Source: Litoreibacter roseus (GTDB lineage: Bacteria; Pseudomonadota; Alphaproteobacteria; Rhodobacterales; Rhodobacteraceae). From it: a stretch of 64,000 nucleotides of DNA. The notes below the pieces were generated by a model. That model had not been told where the DNA came from. It searched no databases and worked only from the letters and a program-made list of their open reading frames with translations. The position numbers and the translations under genes were made by a program. This document shows, in pieces, positions 62,506 to 64,000 of the stretch. The stretch lies in assembly GCF_009811795.1 (NCBI RefSeq), contig NZ_BLJE01000002.1, forward strand, positions 992,001-1,056,000, read 5' to 3'. Positions within the stretch are counted from its first letter, which is position 1. Each line of letters opens with the position of its first letter.

Positions 62506-63321
62506 ATGCGAGGGCTCTTCGTTCTTCTTGCGGTTTCTGTCTTGGGCGGCACAGCTTTCGCCCAGGACAACACGCAGACACTGGCCGATATCCGGCAGGA
62601 GCTTGTCATTCTCAATACCGAGATCGCTAAGCTGCGGCGTGAGATGTCCACCACCGGTTCGCCCAATGTGAACATTTCAGGCGATATGCTTCAGCGGCTT
62701 GATGCCATCGAGGCGCAGATGGCAGATCTGACAGCGATGACCGAGGGGCTGAAAAACCGCGTTGATCGGGTCGTGGCAGACGGAACGAACCGGATTGGCG
62801 ATCTTGAGTTTCGACTGGTCGAACTGGAAGGCGGCGATCTCGGGTCTATCGGGGAAACCCCCGTTTTGGGCGGCGAAGCGGGTGCGCCGCTTCCACCCAT
62901 AGCGGCGCCCGACTCGCCGACAGATGGCGTAGAGCTTGCTGTGGCTGAAAGAGAAGACTTCGAGCGTGCTGAGGCGGCGCTTGAGGCGGGCGATTACCGG
63001 GGGGCTGCAGATCAGTTTGCCAGCTTCACGCAAAATTATCCTGGGGGCCCTCTGAGCCCTGACGCACATTTCTTCCGGGGCCAGGCGCATGAGAACCTTG
63101 GCGACTGGAATGCAGCCGCGCGCGCGTATCTCGAAAGTTTCTCCGGTGCGCCCAATGCGCCACGGGCACCCGAGGCGCTGTTCAAGCTGGGTGTATCCTT
63201 GAACGAGTTGGGGCAGACGGAAGAGGCCTGCCTCATGCTTCAGGAAATCGGGTCGCGCTATCCAAGTTCCGACCAAATTGCTCCGGCGCAGACCGCGCAG
63301 CAGAACATGGGCTGTTCATGA
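62506..63321 (+). CDS. cpoB: Cell division coordinator CpoB (YbgF)
   Basis: Periplasmic protein of 271 residues from ATG 62506; it starts 4 nt after pal. Signal peptide ends TAFAQ. An N-terminal coiled coil (DIRQELVILNTEIAKLRREM) drives trimerisation, a flexible linker lies near 125-145, and TPR repeats fill the C-terminal half (DFERAEAALEAGDYRGAADQFASF, AHFFRGQAHENLGDWNAAARAYLESF, ALFKLGVSLNELGQTEEACLML). It links Tol activity to PBP1b in E. coli. Confidence 0.93.
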   Translation: MRGLFVLLAVSVLGGTAFAQDNTQTLADIRQELVILNTEIAKLRREMSTTGSPNVNISGDMLQRLDAIEAQMADLTAMTEGLKNRVDRVVADGTNRIGDLEFRLVELEGGDLGSIGETPVLGGEAGAPLPPIAAPDSPTDGVELAVAEREDFERAEAALEAGDYRGAADQFASFTQNYPGGPLSPDAHFFRGQAHENLGDWNAAARAYLESFSGAPNAPRAPEALFKLGVSLNELGQTEEACLMLQEIGSRYPSSDQIAPAQTAQQNMGCS

Positions 63322-64000
63322 CATCAAACGAAGGGCCCAGTGCCCTTCGGTGCAAGCTCGCGGCTCTGGAGAACCAGAGCCGCCCCATAGGGGTGGCTGT
63401 GTCGGGCGGTTCTGATTCGACGGCTCTTTTGCTTCAGCTTCACGACATTGGTATCAAACCATCCCCACGGGTCGCGACGGTTGATCATGGACTGCGCCCC
63501 GAGGCGGCGGCAGAAGCCGACCACGTTGCAAAGCTCTGCAAAAATCTTGGGATACAACACGATACACTGACATGGGACGGCTGGGACAACCAAGGCAACC
63601 TGCAGGATCAGGCCCGCAGGGCGCGCTATCGGTTGCTCGCGGGCTGGGCGAAAGAGAACGGCATTGCGGACGTCATGCTTGGCCACACACGGGACGACAA
63701 TGCCGAGACGTTCCTGATGGGCCTGACGCGCGGCGCTGGGTTGGATGGCTTGTCAGGCATGCGCCTAAAATTCACCCGCGATGGCGTTGTCTTTCACCGC
63801 CCGCTTCTGGACCAGACGCGGGCATCCCTTCGCGCATTTCTCGTCGCACGAAATATCCGTTGGATTGACGATCCCAGCAATGACAATGAGCAGTTCGACC
63901 GCATCAAAATGCGCCAAGCAAGGGATGTGTTAAGCGAGCTTGGGATCACGCCAGAAAACCTTGCAAAAACAATCACAAACTTGTCTTCGACCCGCCGAGA
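63318..64000 (+). CDS. tilS: tRNA(Ile)-lysidine synthase, 3' end outside window
   Basis: The start ATG at 63318 overlaps the cpoB stop (ATGA), and the frame stays open to the window edge (227 codons visible). The ATP pyrophosphatase loop SGGSDS is at 29-34. TVDHGLRPEAAAEADHV, GNLQDQARRARYRLL and LGHTRDDNAETFLMGLTRGAGLDGLSGM are typical of TilS. It converts C34 of tRNA-Ile(CAU) to lysidine so that AUA is read as Ile. The C-terminal tRNA-binding domains lie beyond the window. Confidence 0.95.
   Translation, partial: MTSNEGPSALRCKLAALENQSRPIGVAVSGGSDSTALLLQLHDIGIKPSPRVATVDHGLRPEAAAEADHVAKLCKNLGIQHDTLTWDGWDNQGNLQDQARRARYRLLAGWAKENGIADVMLGHTRDDNAETFLMGLTRGAGLDGLSGMRLKFTRDGVVFHRPLLDQTRASLRAFLVARNIRWIDDPSNDNEQFDRIKMRQARDVLSELGITPENLAKTITNLSSTRR

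Noticed and set aside
1-64000. CRISPR arrays, insertion sequences, phage genes, integration sites
   Set aside because: No regularly spaced repeats, transposase or integrase motifs, or terminal inverted repeats were found; the tRNA-Ser is not followed by an integrase or repeated tRNA end.

Overview
This window looks like chromosomal DNA of a marine-type alphaproteobacterium of the Rhodobacterales (Roseobacter group). The inference rests on GC-rich coding DNA, the gene orders tmk-holB-tatD, ruvCAB and ybgC-tolQRAB-pal-cpoB-tilS, a Hint_2-type protein, a tripartite tricarboxylate transporter, an imuA-imuB-dnaE2 cassette behind a GTTC-N7-GTTC LexA box, and a tandem glycine riboswitch ahead of gcvTHP. 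Genes are packed tightly, with many ATGA or TGATG overlaps and several convergent pairs that share their stop codons. I see no rRNA, phage, insertion sequence or CRISPR array. There is one tRNA.

Layout. 1-2.8 kb: 3' part of a Hint-domain gene, rpsD with promoter, leader hairpin and terminator, and a wrecked acyl-CoA synthetase. 2.9-11.7 kb: a tricarboxylate locus with a TctE/TctD-type two-component system, divergent tctC, a fused tctA-tctB, a PrpF/GalD-type isomerase, a small protein, a D-2-hydroxyacid dehydrogenase and an AbrB-family membrane protein. The last two transcription units each carry a GTATAC-N4-GTATAC element. 11.9-22.4 kb: a membrane protein with a LytR_C-like tail, an SDR, an MFS carrier, msrA, an AEC carrier, then a minus-strand run from a SPOR lipoprotein through a DD-carboxypeptidase, tmk, holB and tatD to an MBL hydrolase. 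22.6 kb: tRNA-Ser(UGA). 22.8-28.3 kb: an operon of an RpiR regulator, an FbpABC-like ABC importer and a histidine phosphatase, headed by two inverted repeats.

28.5-33.1 kb: glycine riboswitch and the glycine cleavage genes gcvT, gcvH and gcvP. 33.1-35.2 kb: a membrane-anchored ClpP-fold protein coupled to a multi-span coiled-coil membrane protein. 35.4-42.1 kb: a leishmanolysin-like metallopeptidase and a five-gene cluster headed by a paralogue of the 11.9-kb membrane protein and containing two glycosyltransferase-like proteins. This cluster is the best candidate here for something undescribed. 42.2-46.5 kb: an RND efflux pair. 46.5-52 kb: SOS mutagenesis cassette. 52-64 kb: prmA, a DUF1127 protein, ruvCAB, an ExoD-like protein, the Tol-Pal system and the 5' part of tilS.

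Functional threads are import and isomerisation of a tricarboxylate, glycine breakdown under direct riboswitch sensing, probable uptake of a phosphorylated sugar under RpiR control, DNA repair (RuvCAB, ImuAB/DnaE2), and envelope maintenance (Tol-Pal, SPOR, DD-carboxypeptidase). All functional statements come from reading motifs and gene context. No database search was run.
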